Shown here piece by piece: positions 35,545 through 45,815 of a stretch of DNA of 64,000 bases. Where the stretch lies: the NCBI GenBank assembly GCA_958296015.1, contig CATQIH010000039.1:1-64000 (forward strand), given 5' to 3'. The notes under the pieces are model-generated. The model had not been told where the DNA came from, made no database searches, and saw only the letters and a list, made by a program, of their open reading frames with translations. Every line of letters starts with the position of its first letter. The first letter of the stretch is position 1. Source of the DNA: Cyclobacteriaceae bacterium. GTDB lineage: Bacteria > Bacteroidota > Bacteroidia > Cytophagales > Cyclobacteriaceae. Position numbers and translations under genes: made by a program.

Positions 35545-38500
35545 TTATGTATGCTGTTCCCAACTGCATTCCACCAGGCTACCTCTCTCTTTGTCGTTGT
35601 GTACGGTCAGGTACACGTCTATTTCCTGCTGTAGTTCTTCTACGTGCGAGATGATGCCCACAATGCGTTTCTCCTGCCTGAGCGATTTGAGCGTATCAAA
35701 CACCACCCGCAACGATTCCCTGTCTAGCGAGCCAAAGCCTTCATCCAGAAAAAAGAAGCTCTGATCCGACTGGTTGAGAGCTTTCACATTTTCTGCCAGC
35801 GACAGTGCCAGACACAGTGCCGCCTGGAAGGTTTGTCCGCCCGAAAGGGTTTTGAGCAAACGGGTACGCCCGTTGTTGAGATAATCGCGGACCACAAAGT
35901 CATTGCTCTCGTTCAGTTCCAGGCTTAGGTTGTTTTTGGTGAGTTGCATGAACCGGTGGTTGGCTGCCCGGCAGAGATTATCCAGCAGCACAGTAGAGGC
36001 ATAGTTAACAAAGCCGCTGCCACGGAACAAGCCTGTCAGTTCTTTCAGATTAGCCTCACGCACCTGTGCCACTTCGAGTAGCAGCAACATCTCCTGCCCC
36101 TTTTTGCGTCTCTCGAGCATATCAGCGATGTGTCGGCGGCTGAGCGTGCAGCTTTCCTGTAGCTTCTGCGCTTCCAGCTTCAGTTCCTGACAGGTACTTA
36201 CGGCCTGGCGATGTGCAAGCTCATCATACGTCTGGCCTTGCGCTTCGGTCCTGAGCTTGTGCAAGGTTACTTCTGTATTGTGTACCTGGTTTTTGTACAT
36301 CATGATCTCCTGATGCACGGCATCGATATCCAGTTCCAGGTCGAGTAGCTCTTTTACCTGCTGTAGGTTGTCAAATTTCTTTTCGGTGCAGAGTGCCTGT
36401 AATTCTACATCAATAGCTTCTGCTTTGGTGCCAAGTTCGTTCAGGCTGTTTTGCACACTTTCTTTCTTGCCTTCTAACATGCCCAGGGCGCGGTCGGCCT
36501 CGTTGTAGTTTTTCTGTGCCTGCTCATACTCACGGTCTATTTCCAGCAACCGTTGTTTGCCTTTGTACAGGCTGTTTTTCAGACTTTCCAGGGTATGTTC
36601 CTGAAACTTATCATACTCGAGCAAACGCAGAGAAGCAAACAGGTGTTGGCAACTGGCATCCAGTTTCATATGTTCGTCTTTGAACTGCTGTAGGTTCTCA
36701 CGGGCTACTGTGAGTTGTTCTTCCTGCTGTTCATACTGCTGCCTGAGCTGCGTAATGGTTTCTTTTTGCTGCATCACCTGCTGCTGTTGCTGCCCCTGGA
36801 GCTGCACCGCCTCCCCGATTTCTTCATAGCTCTTATGCCGGTAATCATCCCACACAAACGCCAGCCGGTGCTGTTTGTATCTGGCTTGCCCCTGCCCAAG
36901 CTGCTCTTTTTTGTCAGCGATCAGCAACGTCACACTTTGGTGACTGGCCTCCAGCGAATGGATAGCACGTTCCAGGTCCAGCAGTTGCCGCTCATATGCA
37001 GCGGACTTTTCCAGCCTGCTTTTGATCTGCTCTATTTCCCGGGCTACAGAATGTAGCTGTGAGACAGCCGGGTGATGGGTAGCACCACACAACGGGCAGG
37101 CCGCACCTTCCTGCAATGCTTCGGCATAGCCTGCCAGCTTCTCCTTTACCTGTAGGTCTCTTAGCTGTTCCCGGATTGCGTCCTCTTTGCTTTTGAGAGC
37201 TTGCCTGCGCTGCTCGAGCATCGGATAGAACTGCCCGAACGAAGTGCCGGGAGTTATCCACGTGTGTGTCTGAAGAAGCATATTTTTCTCTTCCGAGATA
37301 GTTTCCCGTTGCTTTTCCTGCAATTCCAGCGACTGCTGATGGCCATGCACCTCCTGTTTGATCTGCTGATACGTCTGATGCCAGAAGTGCACTTCCTGTA
37401 GCGACTGCTGCTTGGTCATCTGTCGCTCCAGGCTGGTCAGTTCGGTCTCTTGGGTAACTAACCGTTCTTTTTGCGTCTGTTGTTGTTCGGCCAGCGTGTC
37501 TACCACTTGCTTTTCAGCGGTGAGTGCCTGCTGGCGTTGTTGTAGTGCCTGCTGTATATCTTTTATCCGAATGATATGTTCCAGGTCATCGCACTTCTGC
37601 TGATCTTGTTCTTTTTGCCTGAACAACTGCTGTTTTTCTTGTAGATGCTGGCTGGCTTTGCTCCGTTTCTTTTCGCCGGTACTTAGTTGCGTTTCCAGGC
37701 TGGTCAGTTCTTCGGTGCGTTTACGCTTTTCTAAGAGTGTCTCCGACCATACATTGAGTTTTTCGTTGAAGTAGGTGCAGGCTTTCGTGTAGGCATTAAG
37801 CTGTTGTTCTTTTTCTGCAAATGACGTTTGCTGGTGTTGCAATGCTTCCCATTGCTGCTGGCAGCCGCTGATATCTTCAAAGAGTTTTTTGAGCTGCTCT
37901 AGCTGCTGGCATTCAGTCTCAAGCCTGGAGAGCAACTGCTGGTTCTGCCGCAGGCTTTCCTCACATTCCTGCAACTCATCCTGGTGCATTTGAATATCTT
38001 CTTCCGATACCTGACCGATCTCTGCCACCCTGGCTTTCAAGTCGGCTATTTTCAGCTCGGTCTTTTTCAGCAGGCTACCGGTGCGTGCGCCCAGGTCGAA
38101 CTTTTGAAGATGGAAGAGTTCTTTGAGCATCTGGGTGCGGGCCATTGGCTTCTGGTCGATAAATTCCCGGAACTTACCCTGTGGGATGATGACGGCCTGC
38201 ATGAAGTTTTCATACGTCATGCCCAGAATTTCGGTGGCATCCGCTACGTCAATAGGCAGCCATTTTTCTGCTGTCCACTGGTACTGGCAGCGTTCTTTGA
38301 CTTCTACTTTATCGAAGTTGTTTCCGTTTCTTTTGGCTGTAAAACAAAACCGGTAGCGGCTTTCTTGCCGGGCAGATGTGCAGAACACAAAGTCGATGAA
38401 AAGCTCATCGCACTGAAGGTTGAGCATGTTGTAGTAGCGGTTGTCACCACTTTTGTTGAGCCGGTCGCTGCGGTCGTACAACACAAACATGATGGCTTCC

Positions 38501-38634
38501 AGAATGGATGACTTTCCGGAGCCAACCGAACCAAAGATACCGAAAAGTTGCGAGGTTGTCAGCTTCTCAAAGTTGATCACCTGCAACGCTTTGTACGAAT
38601 ACAATCCTTTGACTTTCAGCTCTATAGGAATCAT
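35545..38634 (-). CDS. sbcC: DNA repair nuclease SbcCD, SMC-like ATPase subunit
   Basis: The ATPase and tethering half of the SbcCD (Mre11-Rad50-like) nuclease, which opens hairpins and processes DNA ends. It has 1029 residues. Walker A GSVGSGKSS lies near residue 35, long glutamine-rich coiled coils run on both sides of a zinc hook CPLCGA near residue 512, and the C-terminal KTLSGGQTFQAALCLALSLA signature and FFFLDEGFGSLD Walker B are intact. It is 13 nt after sbcD. Confidence 0.95.
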   Translation of the reverse strand: MIPIELKVKGLYSYKALQVINFEKLTTSQLFGIFGSVGSGKSSILEAIMFVLYDRSDRLNKSGDNRYYNMLNLQCDELFIDFVFCTSARQESRYRFCFTAKRNGNNFDKVEVKERCQYQWTAEKWLPIDVADATEILGMTYENFMQAVIIPQGKFREFIDQKPMARTQMLKELFHLQKFDLGARTGSLLKKTELKIADLKARVAEIGQVSEEDIQMHQDELQECEESLRQNQQLLSRLETECQQLEQLKKLFEDISGCQQQWEALQHQQTSFAEKEQQLNAYTKACTYFNEKLNVWSETLLEKRKRTEELTSLETQLSTGEKKRSKASQHLQEKQQLFRQKEQDQQKCDDLEHIIRIKDIQQALQQRQQALTAEKQVVDTLAEQQQTQKERLVTQETELTSLERQMTKQQSLQEVHFWHQTYQQIKQEVHGHQQSLELQEKQRETISEEKNMLLQTHTWITPGTSFGQFYPMLEQRRQALKSKEDAIREQLRDLQVKEKLAGYAEALQEGAACPLCGATHHPAVSQLHSVAREIEQIKSRLEKSAAYERQLLDLERAIHSLEASHQSVTLLIADKKEQLGQGQARYKQHRLAFVWDDYRHKSYEEIGEAVQLQGQQQQQVMQQKETITQLRQQYEQQEEQLTVARENLQQFKDEHMKLDASCQHLFASLRLLEYDKFQEHTLESLKNSLYKGKQRLLEIDREYEQAQKNYNEADRALGMLEGKKESVQNSLNELGTKAEAIDVELQALCTEKKFDNLQQVKELLDLELDIDAVHQEIMMYKNQVHNTEVTLHKLRTEAQGQTYDELAHRQAVSTCQELKLEAQKLQESCTLSRRHIADMLERRKKGQEMLLLLEVAQVREANLKELTGLFRGSGFVNYASTVLLDNLCRAANHRFMQLTKNNLSLELNESNDFVVRDYLNNGRTRLLKTLSGGQTFQAALCLALSLAENVKALNQSDQSFFFLDEGFGSLDRESLRVVFDTLKSLRQEKRIVGIISHVEELQQEIDVYLTVHNDKERGSLVECSWEQHT

Positions 38635-38647
38635 GGATACTTAACAG

Positions 38648-39871
38648 TTAGTTTTCTTCTTCGTCTATTACTTCATTGAGCAACTGTAGCAGGGCAGGAT
38701 TTGGTTCCTGGCCTTTGCGCAGGCGAAAATAATCAGCAAAAAGGTTGCGCAGGTCTTCGTTCAGGTCAATCCTGGGCTTGTCATCAGCGGCAGTGTCCTG
38801 CTGGTTGTTGATTTCCGGTATGATATTAACAATACCATCGTGTATATCGTACAATGCTTTTTTCACCTTACTATCAATGTAGGTGTCGCTCACCAACGTC
38901 ATTTCCACAAAGGTATCCGGGTTTTCCTGAAGCCAGCGGATGGCTTCGTCTGTATTGGCAAAACGCTTGCGCAACAGTTTGCGGCCTTTTTGCAGCGGAA
39001 TTTTGTTTGTTTTTACCGGCTGTCCGGGTGCAGCTTCTATCAGCACCACATATTTTTGCTGCTGTGCCTCGCTGAAACTATAGGCCAGCGGACTGCTGCT
39101 ATACATCACCGGACAGGGCTTTTCTGCCACTGTCTGGCAACGGTGCAGGTGCCCCAGGGCCACATACTGCATCTGTGTCGGGATATTTTCAGTATAAACA
39201 GCCTGTGCCCCTCCCATATGTAGGATGGGTTTTTCATCATCAGGTTCTTCAGGTGCCGGTCCGCCCTGTTGCATCATATACAGATGGGTCATTAGGATAT
39301 TAACTCCCCGATCGTCGCAATAGGTATCTGCCAGGTGTTGCCATTGGGTCTGCAACACGTTGCGCAATTCTTGCTCACGGTCGTCTTCGCCCAGGTAATG
39401 CCGCAGCGTGACTTCATTGGCATAGGGCGTGAGCAGCAAACGCAGCGGATAGTCTATGCCGGGCAGTTGCAGAGCAATAAAGCCGGGTGCCGACTGGAGC
39501 AATTTGATGCCGCCTTCGGTATGAAACTGCGGAATCTGTGTGGCTTGTCGCCCATAGAAGATGATGCCACACACCCGCGCCAGCGGATCGGGTGCCTCTA
39601 TACGATCGGGAGAATCGTGGTTGCCTGCGATGGCGATCACTGCTCTGCGGCCCTGGTCTGACAGGCGGTAGACCGTTTTATAGAACAACTCCTGCGCCTC
39701 GTTGCCTGGATTGAAGGTATCATACAGGTCACCGGCAATCAATACAGCGTCTACGGCTTCTTGCTGTGCTATCTCACAGATTTCCTGCATCACCAGTTGC
39801 TGCTCCTCCAGCCTGGAATAATCTCCCAGTCGCTTGCCCAGGTGCCAGTCGGCGGTGTGAAGTAATTTCAT
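38648..39871 (-). CDS. sbcD: DNA repair nuclease SbcCD, nuclease subunit
   Basis: The Mre11-like Mn2+-dependent nuclease partner of SbcC, 407 residues. Phosphoesterase motifs are complete: LHTADWHLGKRLGD at the N-terminus, LIAGDLYDTFNP, IAGNHDSPDR and ALGHLHRCQ. The C-terminal capping region is acidic. Its start at 39871 opens MKLLHTADWHLG, the family norm. It forms a two-gene operon with sbcC. Confidence 0.96.
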   Translation of the reverse strand: MKLLHTADWHLGKRLGDYSRLEEQQLVMQEICEIAQQEAVDAVLIAGDLYDTFNPGNEAQELFYKTVYRLSDQGRRAVIAIAGNHDSPDRIEAPDPLARVCGIIFYGRQATQIPQFHTEGGIKLLQSAPGFIALQLPGIDYPLRLLLTPYANEVTLRHYLGEDDREQELRNVLQTQWQHLADTYCDDRGVNILMTHLYMMQQGGPAPEEPDDEKPILHMGGAQAVYTENIPTQMQYVALGHLHRCQTVAEKPCPVMYSSSPLAYSFSEAQQQKYVVLIEAAPGQPVKTNKIPLQKGRKLLRKRFANTDEAIRWLQENPDTFVEMTLVSDTYIDSKVKKALYDIHDGIVNIIPEINNQQDTAADDKPRIDLNEDLRNLFADYFRLRKGQEPNPALLQLLNEVIDEEEN

Positions 39872-40033
39872 TCGCTAAAAATAGGAAAGACAGCACCGGC
39901 AGACAAGCAAAGGTGACCAAATGTACAGCCATAAAGATGATTATGATAACAGCCGGTAGATGGTTAAAAACTTATCTGGTGAAGGTTGAATTATGGTATA
40001 TATCCGTGTACATTGAGTTGCATAGATGCTATC
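39872..40033. other. Spacer upstream of sbcD
   Basis: Should contain the sbcD promoter on the minus strand. I see no gene or clear motif. Confidence 0.35.
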
Positions 40034-40288
40034 ATGGAATTAGGTTTCACTAATGTACCTATGGAAGCTACAGACAAAGAAGCAAAAGTTGCTAGGATTA
40101 GCGACATCATTGAACAGATTGAAGATTTAAATAATATGATAGAGTTACATAGAACTCATTAAGGGGATAAATCAACCATATTACAATATGAATATATGCG
40201 CAACAAGTTTGTTAGTGGATTAAATGAGCTAATGAAGGACTTCAAATTAGATGTTAGATTAACAGAACATGCAGCAAAGGGAAGATGA
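40034..40288 (+). pseudogene. Small conserved-type gene interrupted by an in-frame TAA
   Basis: An ATG at 40034 opens a frame of 84 sense codons that is interrupted only by TAA at codon 43 (40160-40162) and ends at TGA 40286-40288. Before the stop the peptide reads MEATDKEAKVARISDIIEQI and onward to NNMIELHRTH; after it GDKSTILQYEYMRNKFVSGL follows in the same frame. The two halves look like one helical protein of a small Bacteroidota type I have seen before but cannot name. One base change of a Lys or Gln codon would explain the stop. Base composition is more AT-rich than the neighbours. Confidence 0.6.
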
Positions 40289-40335
40289 AAGGTAGTATAC
40301 CAAGCACCATATAAGATTGCGCCATTGCCCATAAC

Positions 40336-42207
40336 CTATCTTTCCATCTCCTCGTTCTCACCCGCTGGTTTTGCATTCAACAGTGCCTGGTCAAGACCCA
40401 GGGCTTTTTTGATCATGTCCAGTTCGGCACGGATGGACTGATTTTCCTGCTGTAGTGCTGCTGTCGCTTTGGCTGATGACGCATTGCGTTGGGTTTGCAG
40501 GGTGCTGATTATCTTTTGCTGTTCTTTGATCGCTTCAATGAGTACGGGAATCAGCCCATCGTAGTTGACACCTTTGTAGCCATCCGAACGCATCTTTACC
40601 AGTGCGGGATACACCTTTTCCAACTCCTGTGCAACCACACCTATTTGCTGGGCACTGTCTTTTTGCATGTCTTTCCAATAATATTGGTACCCTTGTAGCT
40701 GCATGAGCTTCTGCAAAGCATTTTCCAGCGGTTGTATGTCTTTCTTTAACCGACGATCGCTGGGTGATGCCCCGGAGGTAATGCCAGCTACGCGGCCTTT
40801 AGTGTCCAGTTGTATGGTTTCTATAGGACTTCCCGCTGTGCCGAGCGTGGTAGTTCCCAGCCCTACATTGGGTAAATGTTCAATGCCTAATATACCTTCG
40901 CTTATATTATTAGCACTGATGCTGCCTTGCACATTCTGCCAGCTGATTCTTGCCATCGCTGCTCCTTCCGCATCATATATTGCCAGCAGGTCGTTGTTGG
41001 TAACGCTGGCTACTTCCCGGGCAATGTCGTTGAAATCCAGTTGCAAGGCACCATTGGTGGCATTCCGAATGATACCATCACCGGCTACGTCTGCATTGAC
41101 TTTTGCTGCTGTCACGCCGTCGTCCGCTATTTGCAGGGCAGCGTTTGCATCAAAATCAAGCCCTGCGCCATTGTTGATACTGACGGTAGCAGGCGCGGTG
41201 CCGTTGTAGGTGAAATCTGCCATACCGTTGCCATCTTCCAGGTTGTTGGAAATGGCTGAAATCTCACCATCTACATACCCTTTGGTGGTAAGCGTGGTGG
41301 CAGCATCCGTATCATCGGTAGCAGCAGAAGTAGCCTTGCCAGTTGTGACGATATTCTGCGTGCCGAAGTCAGGAACGATCTTCGTGCCACTGATGGCGGC
41401 TGTAGCACTGACATCAAGGTTGACAATAGTACTGTCCTGAATCTCGGAAGAACCCACCGCATTGGCGGCAATTTCTTCGCCGGTGACGGCATCGGCTACG
41501 ATCTGCACATCGCCATAGCCATCCGATCCTTTGAAGGTAACATCGCCTCTTGTTCTCACAGAAGTAAGCGAAGTGCCGTTACCGATCAAAATAAACCCGT
41601 CGCCCTGCACAGGCAGAAACGAGGCTTCACCGCTCTGGGTGCCTACATAGATATTGCCAATGGGCAGGTCTGATCGCTCCAGAATATCCAGCGTCTCCCA
41701 GAAAACAGAACCGCCCTGCGTGGTGATCAGGAAAGAGTTGTTTCGGGTAGGACTGATATCATTAACGCCGATGCTGGCATCCTGTATCTTGTCAGAATTA
41801 ATGGCTCCCTGGGCCAGCTTTTCGGTGGTCACGGCACCTTCGCGCAACTGTGGTTCGGGGTAGCTTCCTACCAGGTCGCCACCGGCTTTCGAGTTACCGA
41901 TCATAGATACCCAGCGATCGTCGTTCCAGTAATAAAAGGTTTTTTCTTCCAGGTCAAAAACCATCAGACCGTTATCGCTGGCCGTCAGTTCGGTCATGCC
42001 ATTTCGCTGGGCAGTCGTCAGGCTGGGTATTAGAAAGCCTTGATTGCTGTTAGGCGATACCAGTTGCAGCACCGCATGTGGATTGGGCTGGGTGGTGCCT
42101 ATACCTACATTATTTTGTGCGAATGCTGTTGGGACGCATACATTCAGCATACAATAGATACCAGCCATAGTAGCTATTTGTCGGTAGATCATATAAGAAG
42201 GATTCAT
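40336..42207 (-). CDS. Exported fibre-like protein with C-terminal S74 chaperone domain
   Basis: A 623-residue secreted protein. The signal peptide ends near PTAFAQ, followed by NNVGIGTTQPNPHAVLQL, a start common in Bacteroidota surface fibres. The long middle is Ala/Gly/Asp-rich and resembles phage tail-fibre shafts. From about residue 484 the intramolecular chaperone (peptidase S74) domain begins SDRRLKKDIQPL and runs through QIGVVAQELEKVYPALV; such domains trimerise fibres and may self-cleave at the Ser-Asp. It ends with a coiled coil. It is the last gene of the surface operon. Confidence 0.85.
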   Translation of the reverse strand: MNPSYMIYRQIATMAGIYCMLNVCVPTAFAQNNVGIGTTQPNPHAVLQLVSPNSNQGFLIPSLTTAQRNGMTELTASDNGLMVFDLEEKTFYYWNDDRWVSMIGNSKAGGDLVGSYPEPQLREGAVTTEKLAQGAINSDKIQDASIGVNDISPTRNNSFLITTQGGSVFWETLDILERSDLPIGNIYVGTQSGEASFLPVQGDGFILIGNGTSLTSVRTRGDVTFKGSDGYGDVQIVADAVTGEEIAANAVGSSEIQDSTIVNLDVSATAAISGTKIVPDFGTQNIVTTGKATSAATDDTDAATTLTTKGYVDGEISAISNNLEDGNGMADFTYNGTAPATVSINNGAGLDFDANAALQIADDGVTAAKVNADVAGDGIIRNATNGALQLDFNDIAREVASVTNNDLLAIYDAEGAAMARISWQNVQGSISANNISEGILGIEHLPNVGLGTTTLGTAGSPIETIQLDTKGRVAGITSGASPSDRRLKKDIQPLENALQKLMQLQGYQYYWKDMQKDSAQQIGVVAQELEKVYPALVKMRSDGYKGVNYDGLIPVLIEAIKEQQKIISTLQTQRNASSAKATAALQQENQSIRAELDMIKKALGLDQALLNAKPAGENEEMER

Positions 42208-42261
42208 AAAAATACAGTACGTTCAATTACAAACACAGATGCAATATATTGCGTCTGAACG

Positions 42262-44721
42262 TTATCTTTCCAGAATATCATAAAAAAGACCATCGGTATC
42301 TTCTCCTTTTTCTATTTTCACCCTGACCGGGCGGTATGCCTGTAGGGTATTTTCCTGTAGCCCGTTGATATGTTGCAGTTCGCTTTTCTTCATATCTAGC
42401 TTTTGCAACAAGTCATCAAAGGTAATAGCTGGTTTTAAGATACGGGTTTCATAAGCCGGTTGGTACTTGATGCCTTTGCCGATCACTTCAAACTCTACGC
42501 GCCGGTTGAGTTGCTGGCTGACAAACGGGTCTTCGGCATAAATATCCATTGCAATGCCCCTGGCATCAATGACCAGTGCAGAGCGGTCTACACCCAGGCC
42601 AATCAGGTATTCCAGTGCAGATTGTCCCCGTTCCTGGCTGAGCTGTAGGTTGTAGTCTGCATTGCCGGTGCTGTCTGTAAAAGCATTGATCTCGATCTGT
42701 AGGTCGGGATTGGCCAGCCAGAAAGCAGCCAGCTCGTGCAGCACTTCTCTGGCTTCGGGCCGCAAAGTAGCCTGATTGAAGTCAAAATAGATATTTTCAT
42801 ACTCAAATGTGTTCATTTCCGCGCCATAGGCTTCCAGTGTAAGTCCTCTGATCTCAATTTTTGATCCTAGCAGTGTTCCCGGTGAGGCAATCGCAATATG
42901 ATAAAGCGCATTGGGTTCCAGGTTGACAAACCGAAACTCTCCGGCTTTATTGGAAGTAGTGATTTTTACCAGTTTGCCACGCTCGGTGGTGAGATGCAAC
43001 GTCACCATGCTCAGGGCACTATCTTCATCAGCTGCAAATAACCGCCCTTTCACTTCTCCTTTTTGCGAAGGCTTGAGTGTACTGGTCTGCAAGGCAAAGA
43101 TAGGGTACCCAAACAGGGTGGATATGCCTATACTATCGATGCGAGAGAAGACGCTCAACAAGGGCAAAGGCTGCTGGATTTGCCGTTCTTCTTTTTCCAG
43201 TTCGGAGGCTTGCCTGAACTTATCCACCAGAATAGCATCTACATCGGCATGGAGGATAAAGCGTGTGCTGCCATTTCTGAGCCTTTCCTGATCGCCGGAA
43301 CGCACCGCCAGTATACTTTTTTCTTGCACCGGAAAGTCTATACCTGCATCAGTGATCATCTGCTGAAAGGCAGGTGCCTGGCTGTAAGTGGCTATGGCCG
43401 ACTTGCTCAGCAGGTATGTCCGGAAGCTCTGGTGAGCAGGCTTGTCAAAACCATAAATATCAAAGCTCTGGTAACGGTTGGAAGCCAGCAGCCCCTTTTC
43501 GTTTGCTACCACCAGGTAGCAGTCGTCTTTACTGGAATTGAACGGGCTGCCCAGGTTGGTAATGCCAGTCTCATCTTTTTGCCTCAGCAAGGTGTGGTAC
43601 AGGTCCATGCCACCCATGCCCTCGTGCCCATCGGAGGCAAAAACCAGCATATCTTCCCGGCTGATATAAAACGGACTGATCTCGTTGAAAGGCGTATTGA
43701 TGGGTTTACCCAGGTTGACGGCTGGCTTCCATTGGTTATCTTCTTCGGCCACGCTTAGCCAAAGGTCCAGCCCACCCTGCCCGCCTGCCCGGTCGGATAC
43801 AAAGAAAAGCGTGTCGCCACTGGCAGAGAGTGCCGGATGCTTGGTATTGGTATGTGGCAGGTTCACATGGTCGTTGAGCACCACAGGCTTTTGCCAGCGA
43901 CTGTTTTTTAGTCTGGAAACATACAGTCGGCAAGGCTCGTCTGGCTGGCAGCTGGTGAAGTAGTATGTATCTTTGGCAGCGTTGAAGCACCCGGCACCAT
44001 CGTTCCATTGGGTGTTGATATTTTTGAGGGTATGCTCACTAGGGGATGGCTCCCACAGTCCGGCAGCGTTTCTGGCAAACATCATGTTATCTGTAAAGCT
44101 CTCACCCATGCGGTTGCTCACTTTGCTTTTGACAGACTTGAGGCTGGCCGAGGTGATAAACAGCAGCGAATCTTGCTGTAGTATGGCTGGTGCATACTCG
44201 TTGTAGTCTGTGTTGATATCCCCTTCCAGGCGGTAGAAAGTATACTGTCGCCCGGTTTCTTGCTCCATAATGGCCAGGTAGCATCCCTGCTTTTCTTTTT
44301 TGGCCTGCACGATATACCGCGCCAGATCAGGCCGGTCGAATGCTTTGATAAATAGGTTGAACTGTGTTACAGCTACCTCATAATGCTCATTGTATTTCAG
44401 CATCAGGGCATAGTAAAATACCGATAGCGGAAAATTACGGGCCTCATGTGCCTGCACCTGCTGGTAGTATTGCAAGGCTTTCTGGTAAGAAAACATCTGC
44501 CGGTAGCATTCTGCCAGTCGATAAGCCACCCTGTAGTTGGTAGTATCCCGCAAAAATACCTGCTGATATAGGGTAGCCGCTTTGTAAAACTGGTCGGCAG
44601 CAAAATACTGGTCAGCTTGCCTGTCTGACTGTGCAGCAACTTTTTGCGGCAGCACAAACATACCCAGGCTACAAACTATAGTAGTAAATATCTTTGAAAA
44701 TGTGCTGCTGTCCGATCTCAT
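42262..44721 (-). CDS. OmpA-family outer-membrane protein with TPR and PD40-like repeats
   Basis: An 819-residue exported protein. After the signal peptide (...PQKVAAQ) come TPR-like repeats (ADQYFAADQFYKAATLYQQV), then PD40/WD40-like beta-propeller blocks (GDTLFFVSDRAGGQGGLDLW, ISREDMLVFASDGHEGMGGM), a carboxypeptidase-like beta sandwich, and a C-terminal OmpA domain (IYFDFNQATLRPEAREVLHE, NRRVEFEVIG) that should bind peptidoglycan. This build is typical of partners of PorP/SprF proteins in type IX secretion clusters. 6 nt separate it from the PorP/SprF gene. Confidence 0.88.
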   Translation of the reverse strand: MRSDSSTFSKIFTTIVCSLGMFVLPQKVAAQSDRQADQYFAADQFYKAATLYQQVFLRDTTNYRVAYRLAECYRQMFSYQKALQYYQQVQAHEARNFPLSVFYYALMLKYNEHYEVAVTQFNLFIKAFDRPDLARYIVQAKKEKQGCYLAIMEQETGRQYTFYRLEGDINTDYNEYAPAILQQDSLLFITSASLKSVKSKVSNRMGESFTDNMMFARNAAGLWEPSPSEHTLKNINTQWNDGAGCFNAAKDTYYFTSCQPDEPCRLYVSRLKNSRWQKPVVLNDHVNLPHTNTKHPALSASGDTLFFVSDRAGGQGGLDLWLSVAEEDNQWKPAVNLGKPINTPFNEISPFYISREDMLVFASDGHEGMGGMDLYHTLLRQKDETGITNLGSPFNSSKDDCYLVVANEKGLLASNRYQSFDIYGFDKPAHQSFRTYLLSKSAIATYSQAPAFQQMITDAGIDFPVQEKSILAVRSGDQERLRNGSTRFILHADVDAILVDKFRQASELEKEERQIQQPLPLLSVFSRIDSIGISTLFGYPIFALQTSTLKPSQKGEVKGRLFAADEDSALSMVTLHLTTERGKLVKITTSNKAGEFRFVNLEPNALYHIAIASPGTLLGSKIEIRGLTLEAYGAEMNTFEYENIYFDFNQATLRPEAREVLHELAAFWLANPDLQIEINAFTDSTGNADYNLQLSQERGQSALEYLIGLGVDRSALVIDARGIAMDIYAEDPFVSQQLNRRVEFEVIGKGIKYQPAYETRILKPAITFDDLLQKLDMKKSELQHINGLQENTLQAYRPVRVKIEKGEDTDGLFYDILER

Positions 44722-44727
44722 AGTCTG

Positions 44728-45804
44728 CTAAAAAAGAGGCGTAGAGATTTTTCTTGGCTTATTGACTTTTAGAAAACGATAAGATAAAGAAAGCTCGATA
44801 GCTTGCTGGTTGTTGATGGCGGCTCTTTCGGAACTCACACTCACATCGTAACTCAACCCAGCCTGCAAATGCGGGCTTTGCACCCCGATCGTTAACACCG
44901 CCGCATCAGCCACTCGGTACCAACCCCCTGCCTGCAAGACCAGTGGCATACCTTGCGGGTTGGCCGTGGTGGTTACTTCCTGGAAAATATTGAATATAGT
45001 ACCTACAGTATACTGAGTCAGGGTAGCCTTTCGCTGTATGAAGAAGCCGGGTGCTACGGAAAGCTGTTCATTAAGCCTGTGCTCGCTGCCTCCGTATATT
45101 CGCAGTAGCATAGGCACCGGCATATCGGTAGCCGATACGGGAGAATTATTGGCCCGGCTAAGGTTATCAGCTGAGAACCCAACATGCAATTTGAAATCAC
45201 TTTGTTGTCTGGAAGGATTTTTCTTCGGATCATACTCCCAGTATGCGCCTGCCGATAGTCGCACATAGCCATACTGCCAGTTATAACCATCGGGTGAGGG
45301 CTTGGTTGGGTCGAGGCCATTGTAGGTAATCTGCGAAGGCCAGAGCAGCTTGCCATAGTCTGTGTACGTTCTGGAATAGCCTCCCTGTAACCCGAAAGAG
45401 ACTATATGCGTACCAAAGCGACTGAGCAGCAGGTTATAGGCAGCACCCAGGTGTACTTCTCGCGTCTTTACCTCCCCTATCTCTCCGGCCATATCATTGA
45501 CAAAAGACAGGCCGATACCGCCCACCTGCGTATCTTCCTGCCCCTGCTGATAGATCGGTAATATGCCGGAAAAGTAACCGGTCTGGTAACTGATCTGCCC
45601 CAGCCGCTGTACGCGGTAGATGCTTTGCAGGGTAATATCCGAATAAGCACCAATCGCTGCCGGGTTGAGCAGCATGGGTGCCGATGCATATTGTGAGAAA
45701 AAGGGTGTCTGCGCTTTGGCAACCGGTTGGCACCACAAAAGCCACATACAACCCAACAGCGTAAGCTGACTAAGGCGATGATATGTATGTCTGGCTGGGT
45801 TCAT
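44728..45804 (-). CDS. PorP/SprF family type IX secretion membrane protein
   Basis: A 358-residue outer-membrane barrel. The signal peptide ends at PVAKAQ, followed by the family hallmark TPFFSQYASAPMLLNPAAIG. Later blocks (VGGIGLSFVNDMAGEIGEVK, LHVGFSADNLS) are also typical. PorP/SprF proteins anchor or help export cargo bearing the gliding-type C-terminal domain, and such a cargo gene lies 11 nt upstream. Confidence 0.93.
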   Translation of the reverse strand: MNPARHTYHRLSQLTLLGCMWLLWCQPVAKAQTPFFSQYASAPMLLNPAAIGAYSDITLQSIYRVQRLGQISYQTGYFSGILPIYQQGQEDTQVGGIGLSFVNDMAGEIGEVKTREVHLGAAYNLLLSRFGTHIVSFGLQGGYSRTYTDYGKLLWPSQITYNGLDPTKPSPDGYNWQYGYVRLSAGAYWEYDPKKNPSRQQSDFKLHVGFSADNLSRANNSPVSATDMPVPMLLRIYGGSEHRLNEQLSVAPGFFIQRKATLTQYTVGTIFNIFQEVTTTANPQGMPLVLQAGGWYRVADAAVLTIGVQSPHLQAGLSYDVSVSSERAAINNQQAIELSLSYRFLKVNKPRKISTPLF

Positions 45805-45815
45805 GGTCTGTTGAT

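Noticed and set aside
43063-43758. 231-codon frame opposite the OmpA/PD40 gene
   Set aside because: Antisense shadow; the minus-strand gene has clear domains and a signal peptide.
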